DNA from: Staphylococcus xylosus NJ
Lineage (GTDB): Bacteria > Bacillota > Bacilli > Staphylococcales > Staphylococcaceae
Length of the DNA: 37,349 nt
Assembly: GCF_000338275.1 (NCBI RefSeq)
Contig: NZ_ANMR01000001.1
Span: 1-37,349, forward strand
Direction of reading: 5' to 3'
The position numbers and the translations under genes are program-made. The notes under the pieces are model-generated. The model had not been told where the DNA came from, did not search any database, and saw only the letters and a program-made list of their open reading frames with translations. Of the stretch, positions 12,139 to 22,886 are shown piece after piece (the stretch's first letter is position 1; every line of letters begins with the position of its first letter).

Positions 12139-12175
12139 AGGTATGTTGGTGTAATGACGCTAACATACCTTTTTT
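12139..12175 (+). terminator. veg terminator
   Basis: AGGTATGTT (12139-12147) pairs with AACATACCT (12162-12170). Four more inner pairs, two of them G-U, bring the stem to 13 bp with a six-base loop. A T run follows. Confidence 0.88.
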
Positions 12176-12360
12176 GTTATATTAATATTATTGCATTTAA
12201 GAGTAGGTAATAGTTTTATCTATAATAAACAATATTGTAAAATAGTAAGTTAAGAAATATATTTTTAATTTTAGTCAACGCTATTTAATGATTTTTACTA
12301 ATAAAGTAGCAATAGAAAGTGTTAAGTTTTAAAAAAACTAACAACGCAATGTTAACAATA

Positions 12361-12369
12361 TGTTAAAAT
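12361..12369 (+). promoter_or_regulatory. Extended -10 promoter of ispE-purR
   Basis: TGTTAAAAT is an extended -10 element about 39 bases before the ispE ATG. The -35 is poor. Initiation near 12376 would exclude the in-frame ATG at 12360 as a start codon. Confidence 0.5.
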
Positions 12370-12407
12370 CATTTTATTACCATATCGAATTGGAAGAGGG
12401 TGGGAAT

Positions 12408-13256
12408 ATGATATATGAAACGGCACCAGCGAAGATAAATTTAACGTTGGACACACTCTTTAAACGAGATGATGGTTTTCATGAAGTTGAAATGATAATG
12501 ACGACAATTGATTTGAATGATAGATTGTCATTTGAACTACGTAAAGACAAAAAGATAATTGTTGACGTAGAACAATCCTATGTTCCCTCCGATAACAAAA
12601 ATTTAGCGTATAAGGCTGCAGAATTAATGAAAAAGACCTATAATTTGAAGCAAGGTATAACTATTACTATAGATAAAAATATTCCTGTCTCAGCTGGTTT
12701 GGCAGGTGGGTCTACTGATGCTGCAGCAACAATGAGAGGGATGAATCGATTATATAATTTAAATCGACCGCTTAAAGAACTATGTGAGTTGGGAATACAG
12801 ATTGGAACAGATATTCCATTTTGTATTTTAGGAAAAACTGCATTATGTAAAGGAAAAGGTGAAATCATTAAATTTTTAGATAAGCCACCTTCTGCATGGG
12901 TGGTAGTAGCTAAACCTGATTTAGGTATATCTTCACCTGATATATTTAAAAAACTGGATTTAAAACAACCTTATAATGTACATACTAAAGCATGTGAAGC
13001 GGCCTTAATTGCAGAGGATTATGACCTATTATGTAAGAGTCTGTCGAACCGATTGGAACCTGTCTCGGGTAAGATGCATACAGAAATTTTGAAAATAAAG
13101 GCTAATATGTTAGAGAACGGAGCAGACGGCGCTGTTATGAGTGGTAGTGGTCCTACTGTTTATGGATTAACACGAAAAGAACGACAAGCAAAGCACGTAT
13201 ACAATGCTGTTAACGGTTGTTGTAATGAAGTACACATTGTAAGATTATTAGGCTAA
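12408..13256 (+). CDS. ispE: 4-diphosphocytidyl-2-C-methyl-D-erythritol kinase family protein
   Basis: A GHMP kinase of 282 residues. The substrate-site lysine is in PAKINLTLD (K9), the ATP loop is [14 protein letters not shown] (93-106) and the catalytic aspartate is in GTDIPFCI (D135). The C terminus has [16 protein letters not shown]. The annotated reaction belongs to the MEP isoprenoid pathway. Staphylococci make isoprenoids by the mevalonate route, so the role of this conserved gene in the genus is uncertain. An in-frame ATG at 12360 lies within the promoter; ATG 12408 is preceded by GAGGGTGGG and gives the family length. purR follows 19 bases later. Confidence 0.92.
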   Translation: MIYETAPAKINLTLDTLFKRDDGFHEVEMIMTTIDLNDRLSFELRKDKKIIVDVEQSYVPSDNKNLAYKAAELMKKTYNLKQGITITIDKNIPVSAGLAGGSTDAAATMRGMNRLYNLNRPLKELCELGIQIGTDIPFCILGKTALCKGKGEIIKFLDKPPSAWVVVAKPDLGISSPDIFKKLDLKQPYNVHTKACEAALIAEDYDLLCKSLSNRLEPVSGKMHTEILKIKANMLENGADGAVMSGSGPTVYGLTRKERQAKHVYNAVNGCCNEVHIVRLLG

Positions 13257-13275
13257 TTGAGAAGGGATGAATCGA

Positions 13276-14100
13276 ATGCGCTATAAAAGAAGTGAACGAA
13301 TTGTTTATATGACTCAATATTTAATGAACAATCCGAATAAGTTGATACCGTTAACGTATTTTGTACAAAAATTTAAGCAAGCAAAGTCTTCCATTAGTGA
13401 AGATGTTCAAATTATTAAAACAACTTTTCAAAAAGAAAAACTTGGGACAGTGATTACTACTGCAGGTGCTAGCGGTGGCGTTACTTATAAACCTGAGATG
13501 AGTAAAGCAGAAGCGACAGAAGTGATTGATGAAGTGATAGAACATTTACAAGAAAAAGAACGCTTACTGCCAGGTGGTTACTTATTTTTATCTGATTTAA
13601 TGGGTAATCCTACATTATTGAATCGGGTTGGTAAATTAATCGCAACACTATATATGGATGAAGAGTTAGATGCTATTGTAACAATTGCTACTAAGGGGAT
13701 TTCACTTGCAAATTCAGTTGCAAATGTACTGAATTTACCTGTAGTAGTTATACGTAAAGATAATAAAGTGACTGAAGGTTCTACAGTTTCTATAAATTAC
13801 GTATCTGGTTCTTCTAGAAAAATCGAGACAATGGTTCTATCAAAGAGGACATTACCTGAGAATTCCAATGTACTTGTCGTAGATGATTTCATGCGTGCCG
13901 GTGGTTCAATAAATGGTGTGATGAATTTGATGAATGAGTTTAAAGCACATGTTAAAGGGGTATCGGTACTAGTAGAATCAAAAGAAGTTAAGCAAAGATT
14001 AATTGAAGATTATACTTCCTTAGTTAGATTATCTGATGTAGATGAATACAATCAGGAATTTAAGGTGGAACAAGGCAACAGTTTAACTAAATTTTCTTAA
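13276..14100 (+). CDS. purR: Purine operon repressor PurR
   Basis: A 274-residue repressor with an N-terminal winged-helix domain (about 1-73) and a phosphoribosyltransferase-fold effector domain that senses PRPP. The PRPP loop VVDDFMRAGGS is at 201-211. The family represses purine biosynthesis genes at PurBoxes; in S. aureus it also affects virulence genes. The first ATG (13267) overlaps the ribosome-binding site AAGGGA, so ATG 13276, giving MRYKRSERIV, is chosen. It lies between ispE and ridA with short gaps, the same order as in Bacillus (purR-yabJ-spoVG). Confidence 0.96.
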   Translation: MRYKRSERIVYMTQYLMNNPNKLIPLTYFVQKFKQAKSSISEDVQIIKTTFQKEKLGTVITTAGASGGVTYKPEMSKAEATEVIDEVIEHLQEKERLLPGGYLFLSDLMGNPTLLNRVGKLIATLYMDEELDAIVTIATKGISLANSVANVLNLPVVVIRKDNKVTEGSTVSINYVSGSSRKIETMVLSKRTLPENSNVLVVDDFMRAGGSINGVMNLMNEFKAHVKGVSVLVESKEVKQRLIEDYTSLVRLSDVDEYNQEFKVEQGNSLTKFS

Positions 14101-14118
14101 AGGAGCGATTTCGACATC

Positions 14119-14493
14119 ATGAAAGTTATTAATACGGAAAAGGCGCCCGAAGCATTAGGGCCATACTCGCATGCAACGGAAATAAATGGACTTGTATTCA
14201 CTTCAGGACAAATTCCATTGAATTTAAATGGAGAAATTGTCAGTGAAGATGTAAAAGAGCAAACAACACAAGTTCTAGAAAATTTAAAAGTCGTGTTAGA
14301 CCAAGCTGGATCAGATTTAGGTTCAGTGATTAAAGCTACTATTTTCATTGCTGATATGAATGAATTTCAAAATATAAATGAAGTTTATGGCAAATACTTT
14401 AATGAACATCAACCAGCGAGAAGTTGTGTTGAAGTGGCAAGATTGCCAAAAGATGTTAAAGTTGAAATCGAATTAATAGCGAAAGTGAAGTAA
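14119..14493 (+). CDS. ridA: RidA family reactive imine deaminase (YabJ)
   Basis: A 124-residue YjgF/YER057c/UK114 protein. RidA trimers hydrolyse enamine/imine intermediates from PLP dehydratases, protecting other PLP enzymes. Visible signatures are LGPYSHA, FTSGQIPLN, the ATIFIADMNEF strand, and PARSCVEVARLPKDVKVEIE near the end with the arginine that binds the carboxylate. AAAGGAGCG precedes the start and purR ends 18 bases upstream. It is expected to be transcribed with purR and spoVG. I saw no clear sigma-B promoter directly ahead of it, although in S. aureus the yabJ-spoVG pair is sigma-B dependent. Confidence 0.95.
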   Translation: MKVINTEKAPEALGPYSHATEINGLVFTSGQIPLNLNGEIVSEDVKEQTTQVLENLKVVLDQAGSDLGSVIKATIFIADMNEFQNINEVYGKYFNEHQPARSCVEVARLPKDVKVEIELIAKVK

Positions 14494-14558
14494 GGGTTTA
14501 TAATTTTTAATGAAATTGTTAAGCTTCTAAACAAAGAGATACTAGGGGGGCTCACTAC

Positions 14559-14867
14559 ATGAAAGTGACAGATGTAAGACTTAGAAAAATACAAACAGAT
14601 GGAAGAATGAAAGCGCTCGTTTCAATTACTTTAGATGAATCATTTGTAGTACATGATTTACGAGTGATTGAAGGCAACACAGGTCTATTCGTCGCAATGC
14701 CAAGTAAACGTACACCAGACGGTGAATTCCGAGATATCGCGCATCCTATAAATTCTGAAATGAGACAAGAAATACAAGATGCCGTGATGAAAGTGTATGA
14801 AGAAACTGATGAGGTCATCCCTGACAGAAATGCACAGTCATCAGATCATTCTGAAGAAGAAGCTTAA
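14559..14867 (+). CDS. spoVG: SpoVG nucleic-acid-binding regulator
   Basis: A 102-residue SpoVG protein. The core [20 protein letters not shown] is followed by the basic [15 protein letters not shown] segment and a helix that carries the nucleic-acid-binding surface. The C-terminal tail is acidic and variable. In staphylococci SpoVG is a site-specific DNA-binding regulator that carries sigma-B effects to capsule, cell-wall and virulence genes. The start is preceded by AGGGGGGCT, and a TATAAT at 14499-14504 could give additional transcription. A strong terminator follows. Confidence 0.96.
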   Translation: MKVTDVRLRKIQTDGRMKALVSITLDESFVVHDLRVIEGNTGLFVAMPSKRTPDGEFRDIAHPINSEMRQEIQDAVMKVYEETDEVIPDRNAQSSDHSEEEA

Positions 14868-14891
14868 AATTAAAAAAGTAAAACTAAGTAT

Positions 14892-14940
14892 AAAAAAGAT
14901 TGGATTTCCGCATAAACGGAAATCCAATCTTTTTTATTTT
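14892..14940 (+). terminator. spoVG terminator
   Basis: A perfect 19-bp stem. Left arm 14892-14910 ends GGATTTCCG and right arm 14917-14935 begins CGGAAATCC, with a six-base loop and a T-rich tail. The left arm begins with six A, so the structure could work in both directions, although no gene approaches from the other side. Confidence 0.93.
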
Positions 14941-15072
14941 GCAAAGGCAATTTGAAATAAAAAATAAAATTAATTGTGAAAGTGTAAAGGTGACAAAAAA
15001 TATATTATTTATAATTATAAGTAAAATACAATTTTTACTGTAGTAAAAATCAGAACATTAGAATTAGAAAAG

Positions 15073-15138
15073 GGGTGTATGCGTATAATAACAACTAAGT
15101 AAGAATACAGCATTCTTATTATACGTTCGTATATACCC
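15073..15138 (+). other. Folded intergenic element upstream of glmU, unknown
   Basis: GGGTGTAT (15073-15080) pairs with ATATACCC (15131-15138), and CGTATAATAA (15082-15091) pairs perfectly with TTATTATACG (15116-15125). An apical stem TAAGAAT/ATTCTTA (15100-15106 with 15112-15118) competes for three of those bases. No T tract follows, so it is not a terminator. It could be a small RNA, an RNA processing site or a protein-binding palindrome; I cannot decide. Confidence 0.5.
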
Positions 15139-15257
15139 TGTGATTTGAGAATATAAAAACGGTTACTCAATTGAACAAAGATGACAAATCTATGCTTATA
15201 TATTTCTAATATTTTTAATAAAAATATTTCCATTATATAACATTGATGTTTTGAGCC

Positions 15258-15287
15258 TTGAAAGTGTGACTAGCGTTAAATTATAAT
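15258..15287 (+). promoter_or_regulatory. glmU promoter
   Basis: TTGAAA (15258-15263), an 18-base spacer and TATAAT (15282-15287). The glmU ATG lies 38 bases downstream. Confidence 0.7.
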
Positions 15288-15289
15288 AA

Positions 15290-16681
<1,392 letters not shown>

Positions 16682-16692
16682 AGGCATATATT

Positions 16693-16720
16693 TAGACAAG
16701 CGTGCTTAAACTGTTAAAAT
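16693..16720 (+). promoter_or_regulatory. prs promoter
   Basis: TAGACA (16693-16698), a 16-base spacer and an extended TGTTAAAAT -10 (hexamer 16715-16720). The leader to prs would be about 107 bases. Confidence 0.6.
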
Positions 16721-16833
16721 CAATGTAATTGTATGAAAGTTAACCAGAGTATGTGATTATGTTGCTGAACGCTTTAAGTTTTGTTTTGTCTACAAATGAA
16801 AACGAATTGAAAGAATTAATTGGAGGACTATAA

Positions 16834-17799
16834 ATGTTAAACAATGAGTATAAGAATTCTGCTTTGAAAATATTTTCTTTAAAGGGTAATGAACCATTAG
16901 CCCAAGAAGTTGCAGACCAAGTTGGAATTGAGCTAGGTAAATGTTCGGTAAAACGTTTCAGCGATGGAGAAATTCAAATCAATATAGAAGAAAGTATTCG
17001 TGGTTGTGATGTATTTATTATTCAACCAACATCAAATCCAGTGAATTTACATTTAATGGAATTGTTAATCATGGTTGATGCTTGTAGACGTGCATCAGCA
17101 GCGAATATTAATATAGTTGTTCCATATTATGGCTATGCACGCCAAGATAGAAAAGCACGTAGCCGTGAACCAATTACAGCAAAACTTGTAGCGAACTTAA
17201 TTGAAACAGCAGGCGCAGATCGTATGATTGCACTTGATTTACATGCGCCACAAATCCAAGGATTCTTCGATATGCCAATTGACCACTTAATGGGTGTTCC
17301 AATCTTAGCTGAATATTTTAATAATCAGACAGATATTGATCTTGAAGAATGTGTTGTTGTTTCACCTGACCACGGTGGGGTAACAAGAGCACGTAAACTT
17401 GCAGATATATTGAAAACACCAATTGCCATTATAGATAAGCGTCGTCCAAAACCTAATGTTGCTGAAGTGATGAATATCGTAGGTGAAATCGATGGTCGTA
17501 CAGCTATTATAATAGACGATATTATTGATACAGCTGGTACGATTACTTTAGCTGCACAAGCCTTAAAAGATAAAGGTGCTAAAGATGTTTATGCATGTTG
17601 TACACACCCTGTTTTATCGGGCCCTGCAAAAGAACGCATTGAAAATTCAGCAATAAAAGAGCTTGTAGTTACGAATTCAATTCAATTAGATGAAAGCCGA
17701 AAACCATCTAATACGAAAGAATTATCTGTAGCAGGTTTACTAGCACAAGCAATTATCCGTGTATATGAACGCGAATCTGTTAGTGTACTATTTGACTAA
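16834..17799 (+). CDS. prs: Ribose-phosphate pyrophosphokinase
   Basis: Forms PRPP from ribose-5-phosphate and ATP for nucleotide, histidine and tryptophan synthesis. The 321-residue class I enzyme shows [13 protein letters not shown], the ATP-binding [18 protein letters not shown] (97-114), [25 protein letters not shown] and the PRPP-binding loop [13 protein letters not shown] (225-237). TTGGAGGA precedes the ATG. The rplY -35 box lies within its last codons, so the next promoter overlaps the end of this gene. PRPP made here is the ligand sensed by PurR, encoded at 13276-14100. Confidence 0.97.
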   Translation: MLNNEYKNSALKIFSLKGNEPLAQEVADQVGIELGKCSVKRFSDGEIQINIEESIRGCDVFIIQPTSNPVNLHLMELLIMVDACRRASAANINIVVPYYGYARQDRKARSREPITAKLVANLIETAGADRMIALDLHAPQIQGFFDMPIDHLMGVPILAEYFNNQTDIDLEECVVVSPDHGGVTRARKLADILKTPIAIIDKRRPKPNVAEVMNIVGEIDGRTAIIIDDIIDTAGTITLAAQALKDKGAKDVYACCTHPVLSGPAKERIENSAIKELVVTNSIQLDESRKPSNTKELSVAGLLAQAIIRVYERESVSVLFD

Positions 17800-17820
17800 T
17801 TGGTAAAATAGATATATAAT
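17792..17820 (+). promoter_or_regulatory. rplY promoter
   Basis: TTGACT (17792-17797), a 17-base spacer and TATAAT (17815-17820). The -35 overlaps the prs stop codon. Initiation near 17827 would give a leader of about 110 bases. Confidence 0.8.
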
Positions 17821-17828
17821 TGTTCCGT

Positions 17829-17914
17829 TCGTGATTTCACGACTTAATAAACACTTGCAAGCAACATGATGTTGATGGGTAAGTGAAGGGGTTCTTATTA
17901 TGAAATATAAGAAC
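17829..17914 (+). promoter_or_regulatory. Structured 5' leader of rplY with three hairpins
   Basis: Three stems follow one another: TCGTG/CACGA (17829-17842); CACTTGC with GTAAGTG (17852-17858 with 17879-17885), enclosing CAAC/GTTG; and GTTCTTAT/ATAAGAAC (17891-17898 with 17907-17914). The ribosome-binding site AAAGGTGG follows at 17923-17930. No T tract is present, so control at the level of translation or mRNA stability is more likely than attenuation. Confidence 0.5.
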
Positions 17915-17937
17915 AAAATATGAAAGGTGGAAATAAT

Positions 17938-18594
17938 ATGGCTTCATTAAAGTCAATTATTCGTCAAGGTAAACAAACTCGTTCAGACCTTAAAAAATTA
18001 AGAAATACTGGTAAAGTACCTGCAATCGTATACGGTTATGGTACTAAAAATACTTCAGTTAAAGTAGATGAAGTAGAATTTATCAAAGTTATCCGTGAAG
18101 TTGGACGTAACGGTGTTATCGAATTAGGCGTAGGTTCTAAAACTATTAAAGTAATGGTTTCTGACTACCAATTCGACCCACTTAAAAACCAAATCACTCA
18201 CATTGATTTCTTAGCTATCAATATGACTGAAGAACGTACTGTTGAAGTACCAGTTCAATTAGTTGGTGAAGCTGTTGGATCTAAAGAAGGTGGCGTTGTT
18301 GAACAACCATTATTCAACCTTGAAGTTACTGCTACTCCAGACAATATTCCTGAAGTAATCGAAGTAGATATCACTGAATTAGAAATTAATGATACACTTT
18401 CAGTAGAAGATATCAAAATTTCAGGTGAATTCACTATCGAAAACGAAGTAACTGATTCAGTTGTAACAGTAGTTGCTCCAACAGAAGAACCTACTGAAGA
18501 AGAAATCGAAGCAATGGAAGGCGATTCAGAAACTGAAGAACCAGCTGTTGTTGGCGAAGAAAAAGACGATGAAGATGAAAGTGAAGGAAAATAA
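17938..18594 (+). CDS. rplY: Ribosomal protein bL25 / general stress protein Ctc
   Basis: The long (TL5/Ctc) form of bL25, 218 residues. The N-terminal 5S-rRNA-binding domain (about 1-90) is followed by a beta-rich C-terminal domain, and a strongly acidic tail of about 35 residues starts near [13 protein letters not shown]. Bacillus Ctc is a sigma-B stress protein that binds 5S rRNA. An in-frame ATG at 17920 lies upstream of the AAAGGTGG site, so ATG 17938 ([10 protein letters not shown]) is the start. Codon choice is noticeably biased, as expected for an abundant ribosomal protein. It has its own promoter and leader, and a terminator follows. Confidence 0.95.
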   Translation: MASLKSIIRQGKQTRSDLKKLRNTGKVPAIVYGYGTKNTSVKVDEVEFIKVIREVGRNGVIELGVGSKTIKVMVSDYQFDPLKNQITHIDFLAINMTEERTVEVPVQLVGEAVGSKEGGVVEQPLFNLEVTATPDNIPEVIEVDITELEINDTLSVEDIKISGEFTIENEVTDSVVTVVAPTEEPTEEEIEAMEGDSETEEPAVVGEEKDDEDESEGK

Positions 18595-18662
18595 TAAGCT
18601 GATAAAGCTTGTAATTACTTTACCATCATTACGCTGATTAAGTTAGCGTTATCATATCTTAT

Positions 18663-18702
18663 AAAAAGCACCGTGCTTAATACGTTAAGCAGGTGCTTTT
18701 TT
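18663..18702 (+). terminator. rplY terminator
   Basis: AAAAGCACC pairs with GGTGCTTTT, and the inner stem GCTTAA/TTAAGC is nested inside. A run of T ends near 18702. A smaller hairpin ACGCT/AGCGT (18631-18649) precedes it. Confidence 0.88.
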
Positions 18703-18804
18703 ATGTTATTATAGTGAATGATACGACAAAAAATGATAAGAATAATAAATAATAGAACTCGAATATAAATTAGATAAAGAAAGACAACTATTGGAGGTAA
18801 CATA

Positions 18805-19377
18805 ATGAAGTGTATTGTAGGTTTAGGCAATATCGGTAAACGCTTCGAACAAACAAAACATAATATTGGATTTGAAGTAATTGACTATATGTTAGAGCAA
18901 AATAAATTTACTTTAGATAAACAGAAGTTTAAAGGTGCTTATACAATAGAACGATTTGCAGGCGAAAAAGTAATGTTTATTGAACCAATGACGATGATGA
19001 ATTTATCTGGTGAGGCAGTAGGCCCATTAATGAAATACTATGACATAGGTATTGATGATTTAGTCGTTTTATATGATGATTTAGACTTGCCACAAGGTGA
19101 AATCCGTTTAAGACAAAAAGGAAGTGCTGGCGGACATAATGGTATGAAATCTATTATCCAAGTGTTAGGCACAGATCAATTTAAACGTATTAGAATTGGT
19201 GTAGACAGACCTTCAAATGGGATGTCTATCGTAGATTATGTATTGCAAAAATTCTCGAAACAAGAAATGGAAACAATGAATAAAGTAATAGAACATTCTG
19301 CACGTGCAATTGAAGCCTACATAGAAAGTGATCGGTTTGATCGCGTGATGAATGAATATAATGGTGAAATCAATTGA
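18805..19377 (+). CDS. pth: Peptidyl-tRNA hydrolase
   Basis: Releases tRNA from prematurely dropped peptidyl-tRNA. The 190-residue enzyme has [18 protein letters not shown] with N9 and catalytic H19, MMNLSG with N66, YDDLDLP with D91, and [18 protein letters not shown] precedes the ATG. The stop TGA overlaps the TTG start of mfd (TTGA), so translation of the two is coupled. The pth-mfd order matches Bacillus. Confidence 0.96.
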   Translation: MKCIVGLGNIGKRFEQTKHNIGFEVIDYMLEQNKFTLDKQKFKGAYTIERFAGEKVMFIEPMTMMNLSGEAVGPLMKYYDIGIDDLVVLYDDLDLPQGEIRLRQKGSAGGHNGMKSIIQVLGTDQFKRIRIGVDRPSNGMSIVDYVLQKFSKQEMETMNKVIEHSARAIEAYIESDRFDRVMNEYNGEIN

Positions 19378-22300
19378 AATCAATAATTACAGAATATATA
19401 AATGAAGATAAACGTTATCAGGAATTAAATGAAGTATTTGGAAAAGAGCAAGTATTGGTTACTGGCTTATCGGGTGCCGCTAAAGCAACGATTATCGCCG
19501 AAAAATATTTAAATAGTTCTAAACAATTATTAATTGTAACAAACAATCTTTATCAAGCAGATAAATTAGAAAGTGATTTAATACAGTTTGTTGAAGAGCA
19601 GGATATTTACAAGTACCCAATGCAAGATATTATGACAGAAGAATTTTCAACACAAAGCCCTCAATTTATGAGTGAGCGCGTGCGCACATTAACGGCGCTT
19701 GCTCAAGAAAAGAGAGGTTTATTTATCGTTCCGCTTAACGGGCTGAAGAAATGGTTGACTCCAGTAGAAATGTGGAAATCACATCAATTAACATTAAGTG
19801 TAGGGGACGATATAGATATTGATGACTTTTTAAATAAGTTAGTTAATATGGGATATCGTAGAGAAAGTGTTGTTTCTCATATAGGTGAGTTTTCCTTAAG
19901 AGGCGGTATTATTGATATATATCCACTAATTGGCAGTCCAGTTCGAATTGAACTTTTTGATACAGAAGTAGATTCAATCCGTGACTTTGATGTAGAAACG
20001 CAAAGATCAGAGGGAAATGTTGAAGAAATAAACATCACTACTGCGAGCGATTATATAATTACAGAAGATGTGCTTAAGCATACAAAGCAAAAACTCAAAG
20101 AAGCGTATGAATATACAAGACCAAAAATTGATAAATCGGTCCGTAATGAATTAAAAGAAACATATGAAAGCTTTCAGTTGTTCGAATCATCTATGTTTGA
20201 TCATCAAGTACTACGCCGTCTTGTCGCTTTTATGTATCAACAGCCTACTACAATTATCGATTACTTTAAAGATGACGCAATTGTAGCAGTAGATGAATAT
20301 AACAGAATTAAAGAAACTGAAACGTCACTTATTTCAGAAGCGGATGAGTTTATGCAAAATTTGATTGAAAGTGGTAAAGGTTTTATTGATCAAAGTTTCT
20401 TACAATATGATGCTTTTGAAAACCAACTTAAATCATATCCAGTGACATATTTCACATTATTCACAGCGACAATGTCTATTGAACTAAACGAAATTATTAA
20501 ATTTTCATGTAAACCTGTGCAACAGTTTTATGGACAATATGATATTATGCGTTCAGAATTCCAAAGGTTTATTCAAAATGATTATACGGTTGTTGTACTT
20601 GCTGAAACAGAAGTCAAAAAAGAACGTATACAATCTATGCTCAATGAAATGCATATACCAACATTTATTGATACGCCTACGCATCGTAATGAAGGTGGGA
20701 GCGCAATCATTACTGAAGGTAGTTTATCAGAAGGCTTTGAATTACCATACATGCAATTAGTGGTTGTGACAGAGAGAGAATTATTTAAATCAAAACAAAA
20801 GAAAAAACCAAAACAACAAAAAACATTAACAAACGCCGAAAAAATTAAATCATATCAAGATTTAAAAGTAAGTGATTATATTGTACATGTCCATCACGGT
20901 GTAGGTAGATACTTAGGTGTTGAAACACTGGAAGTTGGTGGTGTGCATAAAGATTACATTAAACTTCAATATAAAGGAACAGACCAATTATTTGTACCTG
21001 TTGATCAAATGGACCAAGTGCAAAAATACGTGGCGTCAGAAGATAAAACGCCTAAGTTAAACAAACTTGGTGGTACAGAGTGGAAAAAAACAAAAGCGAA
21101 AGTTCAACAAAGTGTTGAAGATATGGCAGATGAATTAATAGAGTTATATAAAGCGCGTGAAATGTCTGTTGGTTATCAATTTGGCCCAGATACAGCTGAA
21201 CAAAATGATTTTGAAATTGACTTTCCTTATGAACTTACTCCCGACCAAAGCAAGTCGATTGAAGAGATTAAAAAGGATATGGAAATTGAACGTCCTATGG
21301 ATAGATTGCTGTGTGGAGATGTTGGTTACGGTAAGACTGAAGTGGCTGTAAGAGCAGCATTTAAAGCAGTAATGGAAGGTAAACAAGTTGCTTTTTTAGT
21401 ACCGACAACTATATTAGCACAACAGCACTATGAAACATTAATCGAACGCATGCAAGACTTCCCAATAGAAGTGCAGCTAATCAGTAGATTTAGAACAACA
21501 AAAGAAATCAAGGAAACTAAAGAAGGTTTGAAATCAGGTTTTGTTGATATCATTGTAGGAACACATAAATTACTGGGGAAAGATATTCATTATAAAGATT
21601 TAGGGTTGCTCATTGTCGATGAAGAACAACGATTTGGTGTACGACATAAAGAACGAATCAAATCTTTAAAAAATAATGTAGATGTGCTAACGCTAACAGC
21701 TACACCAATCCCGCGTACTTTACACATGAGTATGCTAGGCGTACGTGATTTGTCTGTCATTGAAACGCCACCAGAGAACCGCTTCCCAGTACAAACATAT
21801 GTATTAGAGCAGAACACTAACTTTATTAAGGAAGCTCTAGAAAGAGAATTATCAAGAGATGGACAGGTGTTTTATTTATATAATAAAGTGCAGTCTATAT
21901 ATGAAAAAAGAGAGCAATTACAAATGCTTATGCCAGATGCCAATATAGGTGTTGCGCATGGACAAATGAATGAAAGAGATTTAGAAGAAACAATGCTGAG
22001 TTTCATCAATCATGAATATGACATTATTGTAACTACGACTATTATAGAAACAGGCGTAGATGTTCCAAATGCGAATACATTAATTATAGAAGATGCAGAT
22101 CGCTTTGGATTAAGTCAACTTTATCAACTAAGAGGACGTGTAGGACGTTCAAGCCGTATTGGTTATGCATATTTCTTGCATCCTACGAATAAAGTACTGT
22201 CGGAAACTGCTGAAGATCGTTTACAAGCAATTAAAGAATTTACTGAATTAGGTTCAGGTTTCAAAATTGCGATGCGTGATTTAAACATTCGAGGCGCAGG

Positions 22301-22886
22301 TAATTTATTAGGTAAACAACAACATGGCTTTATAGATTCAGTAGGATTTGATTTATATTCTCAAATGTTAGAAGAAGCAGTAAATGAAAAACGTGGCGTA
22401 ACAGATGAAAAACAAGACGCTCCAGAAGTTGAGATTGAACTTAATATTGATGCATACTTACCAGCAGAATACATTCAAAATGAGCAAGCTAAAATAGAAA
22501 TTTATAAGAAATTACGTAAAATTGAGACGGAAGCACAATTAATGGACGTTAAAGACGAGTTAATTGACCGCTTTAATGATTATCCTGTTGAAGTTGAAAG
22601 ACTTCTAGAAATGATGGAAATTAAAATACATGCGTTGCATGCTGGCGTAACTTTGATCAAGGATATTGGTAAAAAGGTAGAAATTTATTTATCTGAAAAG
22701 GGTACGACAGACATCAATGGCGAAACATTATTTAAACAAACTCAACCATTAGGGCGCACAATGAAAGTAGGCGTTCAAGATGGTAAAATGAAAGTGACAT
22801 TAAATAAAACAAGTACTTGGTTTGATAATTTGAAATTCCTAGCAAAATGTTTAGAAGAAAGTATGGTTATTTCTGATGAAAGCTAA
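19374..22886 (+). CDS. mfd: Transcription-repair coupling factor
   Basis: Mfd removes RNA polymerase stalled at DNA lesions and recruits UvrA. The 1170-residue protein has the full domain order: a UvrB-like N-terminal module (about 1-350), the RNA-polymerase-interaction domain (around 490-560, with [14 protein letters not shown]), and superfamily 2 translocase domains with Walker A GDVGYGKT near 648, VDEEQRFG near 748, TATPIPRTL and the QLRGRVGRS motif VI. The C-terminal TRCF domain covers about 1000-1150. The start is TTG, overlapping the pth stop by four bases; no nearby ATG is in frame. The last 11 bases overlap the next gene. Confidence 0.97.
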   Translation: MKSIITEYINEDKRYQELNEVFGKEQVLVTGLSGAAKATIIAEKYLNSSKQLLIVTNNLYQADKLESDLIQFVEEQDIYKYPMQDIMTEEFSTQSPQFMSERVRTLTALAQEKRGLFIVPLNGLKKWLTPVEMWKSHQLTLSVGDDIDIDDFLNKLVNMGYRRESVVSHIGEFSLRGGIIDIYPLIGSPVRIELFDTEVDSIRDFDVETQRSEGNVEEINITTASDYIITEDVLKHTKQKLKEAYEYTRPKIDKSVRNELKETYESFQLFESSMFDHQVLRRLVAFMYQQPTTIIDYFKDDAIVAVDEYNRIKETETSLISEADEFMQNLIESGKGFIDQSFLQYDAFENQLKSYPVTYFTLFTATMSIELNEIIKFSCKPVQQFYGQYDIMRSEFQRFIQNDYTVVVLAETEVKKERIQSMLNEMHIPTFIDTPTHRNEGGSAIITEGSLSEGFELPYMQLVVVTERELFKSKQKKKPKQQKTLTNAEKIKSYQDLKVSDYIVHVHHGVGRYLGVETLEVGGVHKDYIKLQYKGTDQLFVPVDQMDQVQKYVASEDKTPKLNKLGGTEWKKTKAKVQQSVEDMADELIELYKAREMSVGYQFGPDTAEQNDFEIDFPYELTPDQSKSIEEIKKDMEIERPMDRLLCGDVGYGKTEVAVRAAFKAVMEGKQVAFLVPTTILAQQHYETLIERMQDFPIEVQLISRFRTTKEIKETKEGLKSGFVDIIVGTHKLLGKDIHYKDLGLLIVDEEQRFGVRHKERIKSLKNNVDVLTLTATPIPRTLHMSMLGVRDLSVIETPPENRFPVQTYVLEQNTNFIKEALERELSRDGQVFYLYNKVQSIYEKREQLQMLMPDANIGVAHGQMNERDLEETMLSFINHEYDIIVTTTIIETGVDVPNANTLIIEDADRFGLSQLYQLRGRVGRSSRIGYAYFLHPTNKVLSETAEDRLQAIKEFTELGSGFKIAMRDLNIRGAGNLLGKQQHGFIDSVGFDLYSQMLEEAVNEKRGVTDEKQDAPEVEIELNIDAYLPAEYIQNEQAKIEIYKKLRKIETEAQLMDVKDELIDRFNDYPVEVERLLEMMEIKIHALHAGVTLIKDIGKKVEIYLSEKGTTDINGETLFKQTQPLGRTMKVGVQDGKMKVTLNKTSTWFDNLKFLAKCLEESMVISDES

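Larger units (their letters stand above)
12053..12407. other. 355-base gap between veg and ispE
   Basis: The region holds the veg terminator and the proposed ispE promoter. It also has AT-rich inverted repeats, for example TTTAAATT (12064-12071) with AATTTAAA (12103-12110) around the short hairpin GGCA/TGCC. No ORF or recognised riboswitch is visible. Confidence 0.5.

Noticed and set aside
14050..14118. Sigma-B promoter for ridA-spoVG (GTTTAA seen near the purR end)
   Set aside because: The matching GGGTAT-type -10 is not present at 12-15 bases, only AGGAGC, which is the ribosome-binding site.
17827..17937. Sigma-B promoter for rplY/ctc
   Set aside because: GGGTAA occurs near 17877, but no GTTT-type -35 lies at the right distance; a good sigma-A promoter is present instead.
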